64,000 nt of DNA from Phycisphaerales bacterium UBA3190 (lineage in GTDB: Bacteria; Planctomycetota; Phycisphaerae; Phycisphaerales; UBA1924). The translations under genes were made by a program, and so were the position numbers. A model generated the notes under the pieces. It was given only the letters and a program-made list of their open reading frames with translations, was not told the origin of the DNA and made no database searches. The DNA lies in assembly GCA_002364005.1 (NCBI GenBank), contig DEXG01000017.1, positions 186,007 through 250,006 of the forward strand, written 5' to 3'. Positions 62,454-64,000 of the stretch are shown in pieces (positions within the stretch are counted from its first letter, which is position 1; each line of letters begins with the position of its first letter).

Positions 62454-63464
62454 TCAGTGCAGCCCACGCTCACCGAGCCAGTGCTCGGCGTCGATCGCTG
62501 CCTGACAGCCCATGCCCGCGGCGGTGATCGCCTGGCGGTACTTGGCATCGGCGACATCGCCCGCGGCGAAGACGCCCTCGAAGTTGGTCTTGCTCGACCT
62601 GGTCTTGAGATCGATGTAGCCCGCGTCGTCGAACTCAAGCCCGGACTCGCGGAGGAACTTGGTCGCGGGGGTATGCCCGATCGCGACGAACATGCCCTTG
62701 GCTTCGAGCACGGACTCTTCGCCCGTGACGGTGTCCTTGAGCTTGACGCCCGTGAGCTTCTCGTTGCCCATCGCATCGGGTGCGCTGAGACAGTCGATCA
62801 CGGTCTTGTTCCACAGCACCTCGGCGTTGGGCTTGCTCAGGAATCGCTCCTGCATCACCTTCGACGCACGCAGCGTGTCGCGTCGGTGGATCACATAGAC
62901 CTTGGAAGCGAATGTGGTGAGGTAGGTCGCCTCTTCCATCGCGGTATCGCCACCACCGATGACCACCAGCGGCTGATCGCGGAAGATGGGGAGGGCACCG
63001 TCGCAGACGGCACAGGCGCTGACGCCCCCGCCGCTGGTTGCCAGCTTCATCTCGCTCTCAAGCCCCAGCCAGTTGGCTGTGGCGCCTGTCGAGATGATCA
63101 CCGCGTTGGCCTGGATCTCGTTGCCGCCGGATGTGTGCAGGGTGTGTGGCGAGCCGTCGCTGCTGAACTCGCAGCGGACGATGTCCTCTCCGACGACCTC
63201 GGTTCCGAAGCGGCGTGCCTGCTGCTCGAACTTCATCATCATCTCAGGGCCCGCGACACCCTCTGGGAAGCCGGGGTAGTTCTCGACATCGGTCGTCAGC
63301 ATGAGCTGCCCACCGGGGAGGATGGGACCGGGGTCCTGCTTGGCCACCCCGACATAGACGACCGGGCTCAGGTTCGCACGGGCCGCATAGATCGCGGCTG
63401 TCCAGCCCGAAGGGCCCGAGCCGATGATGACCACCTTGTGCACACTATTCTCGCTGTCTGACAA
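62454..63464 (-). CDS. trxB: Thioredoxin-disulfide reductase
   Basis: 336 residues; transfers electrons from NADPH through FAD to thioredoxin. The FAD motif is IIGSGPSGWTAAIYAARA, the redox pair CAVC is in SACAVCDGALPIF, the NADPH motif is VIGGGDTAMEEA, and GVFAAGDVAD closes the FAD site. The start is TTG 63464 with GAGGAG 7 nt upstream; no ATG fits before the FAD motif. Confidence 0.96.
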   Translation of the reverse strand: MSDSENSVHKVVIIGSGPSGWTAAIYAARANLSPVVYVGVAKQDPGPILPGGQLMLTTDVENYPGFPEGVAGPEMMMKFEQQARRFGTEVVGEDIVRCEFSSDGSPHTLHTSGGNEIQANAVIISTGATANWLGLESEMKLATSGGGVSACAVCDGALPIFRDQPLVVIGGGDTAMEEATYLTTFASKVYVIHRRDTLRASKVMQERFLSKPNAEVLWNKTVIDCLSAPDAMGNEKLTGVKLKDTVTGEESVLEAKGMFVAIGHTPATKFLRESGLEFDDAGYIDLKTRSSKTNFEGVFAAGDVADAKYRQAITAAGMGCQAAIDAEHWLGERGLH

Positions 63465-63587
63465 GACTCGCTCCTCTGCCTGCGTACCTGCTCACGCGTA
63501 CGGGTCTGAGAGAACCCATGCGGACTGAGCGTTATTCCCACACATCTTCGTGACTTGGGTGGGGATCGTAGCGCCGCAGGATGCTGG

Positions 63588-63620
63588 AAAAAACCGAGCA
63601 CGCCCCTGGGGCATGCTCGG
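63588..63620 (-). terminator. Rho-independent terminator of the sigma-70 gene
   Basis: In leftward reading, CCGAGCA-x-GCCCC pairs with GGGGC-x-TGCTCGG (one mismatch), followed by six T, 40 nt after the sigma-gene stop. Confidence 0.88.
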
Positions 63621-63659
63621 TTGGCTGTTCTGTATCAAGATCGTGCAAAGCTGGTTCGG

Positions 63660-64000
63660 TCAGCCGGCCTTGATGCCGTGCTGGTCGCCTGCACCCTCGC
63701 GGAAGCTCGGCGGGCGCTGGTCACGCTCACCCAGATCCTCGAACGCCGGCTCGTCGCGTCGGAAGAAGCGGCTGGGCTTGGCGTCGCTCAGACGCTCGTT
63801 GAGGCGATCAAGCGACTCCTCGATGATCTGACGCACACGCTCACGCGAGATGCCGACTTCCGCGGCGATCTCCTTGAGTGTCAGCGGCTCAGACCCATCG
63901 AGCCCGAAACGCAGACGCAGGATCTCGGCTTCGCGATCGTCGATCGTCTCCATGAGACGACGCAGGATCCCAAGCTCTTCGCTCCGCAACGATTCGCTGT
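63660..64000 (-). CDS. Primary-type sigma-70 factor, C-terminal end
   Basis: 113 codons of the 3' end; the rest lies beyond the right edge. Region 4.1-4.2 is complete: REAEILRLRFGLDGSEPLTL, then KEIAAEVGISRERVRQI, the -35-reading helix-turn-helix that matches RpoD/SigA-type factors. An unusual ~40-residue tail follows (RFFRRDEPAFEDLGERDQ). Whether this is the housekeeping factor or a close relative cannot be told from the fragment. Confidence 0.88.
   Translation of the reverse strand, partial: SESLRSEELGILRRLMETIDDREAEILRLRFGLDGSEPLTLKEIAAEVGISRERVRQIIEESLDRLNERLSDAKPSRFFRRDEPAFEDLGERDQRPPSFREGAGDQHGIKAG

Overview
The window is about 62% GC and reads as chromosome of a free-living diderm bacterium of the Planctomycetota, most likely class Phycisphaerae. 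The clues are a secreted protein ending in the C-terminal dockerin-like repeat typical of Phycisphaerae (NFFDVSxFL twice), an ECF-type sigma factor coupled to a Ser/Thr kinase with TPRs, PEP-CTERM proteins, system II cytochrome c maturation, and LPS genes (hldE, lpxK). I infer this from sequence patterns; no database was searched. No transposon, phage, CRISPR array or rRNA operon was seen. There is one tRNA, tRNA-Leu(UAA).

Layout. 0-9 kb: edge of a Gly-rich exported protein, an NADP aldehyde dehydrogenase, type III glutamine synthetase divergent from a Fur-family regulator, a DUF378 membrane protein, tRNA-Leu, and an ECF sigma/STK-TPR pair. 9-12.6 kb: a 1217-residue secreted dockerin-type protein. 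12.7-27.4 kb: a nitrogen-oxide island. It holds the NO-damage repair protein Ric and an Rrf2 (NsrR-like) regulator, then divergently a diheme cytochrome c, a Sec-type (clade II) nosZ, a NosB-like membrane protein and nosDFYL. A lipoprotein, a fused ResB-CcsA cytochrome c synthase and nrfHA follow. Together these can reduce N2O to N2 and nitrite to ammonium, with the haem-attachment machinery beside its clients; no nir or nor gene lies in the window. 27.4-33.4 kb: a Cys/Met-type PLP enzyme, an N4-glucosaminyl-asparaginase, and a tightly overlapping four-gene cassette (two mini membrane proteins, a ferric-reductase-like/Rieske fusion, and a Cys-containing membrane protein) whose function is unknown to me, then an omega-amidase-like hydrolase.

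33.5-46 kb: rplS, rpsP and trmD, normally one operon, are scattered on alternating strands. Also here are a Cys-rich lipoprotein (19 Cys in 108 residues), hldE, an ASCH protein, maf, a DUF11 lipoprotein, lpxK, serS, an AT-richer DEDD exonuclease and ogt. 46-53 kb: two paralogous PEP-CTERM proteins, an rluD-like gene, a YfgM-like protein, an MnmE-like GTPase and coaX. 53.8-64 kb: a large secretin, a STAS/anti-sigma kinase pair, iscS-iscU-iscA, an ACT protein, a TlpA-like thioredoxin, trxB, and the 3' end of a primary-type sigma-70 gene.

The most pervasive signal is regulatory. At about twelve genes a -10-like hexamer TANNNT lies 5-7 nt before the start codon and no Shine-Dalgarno is present, the arrangement expected of leaderless mRNAs. 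Other genes (ribosomal proteins, isc, trxB, exported proteins) carry a clear GGAGG-type site.
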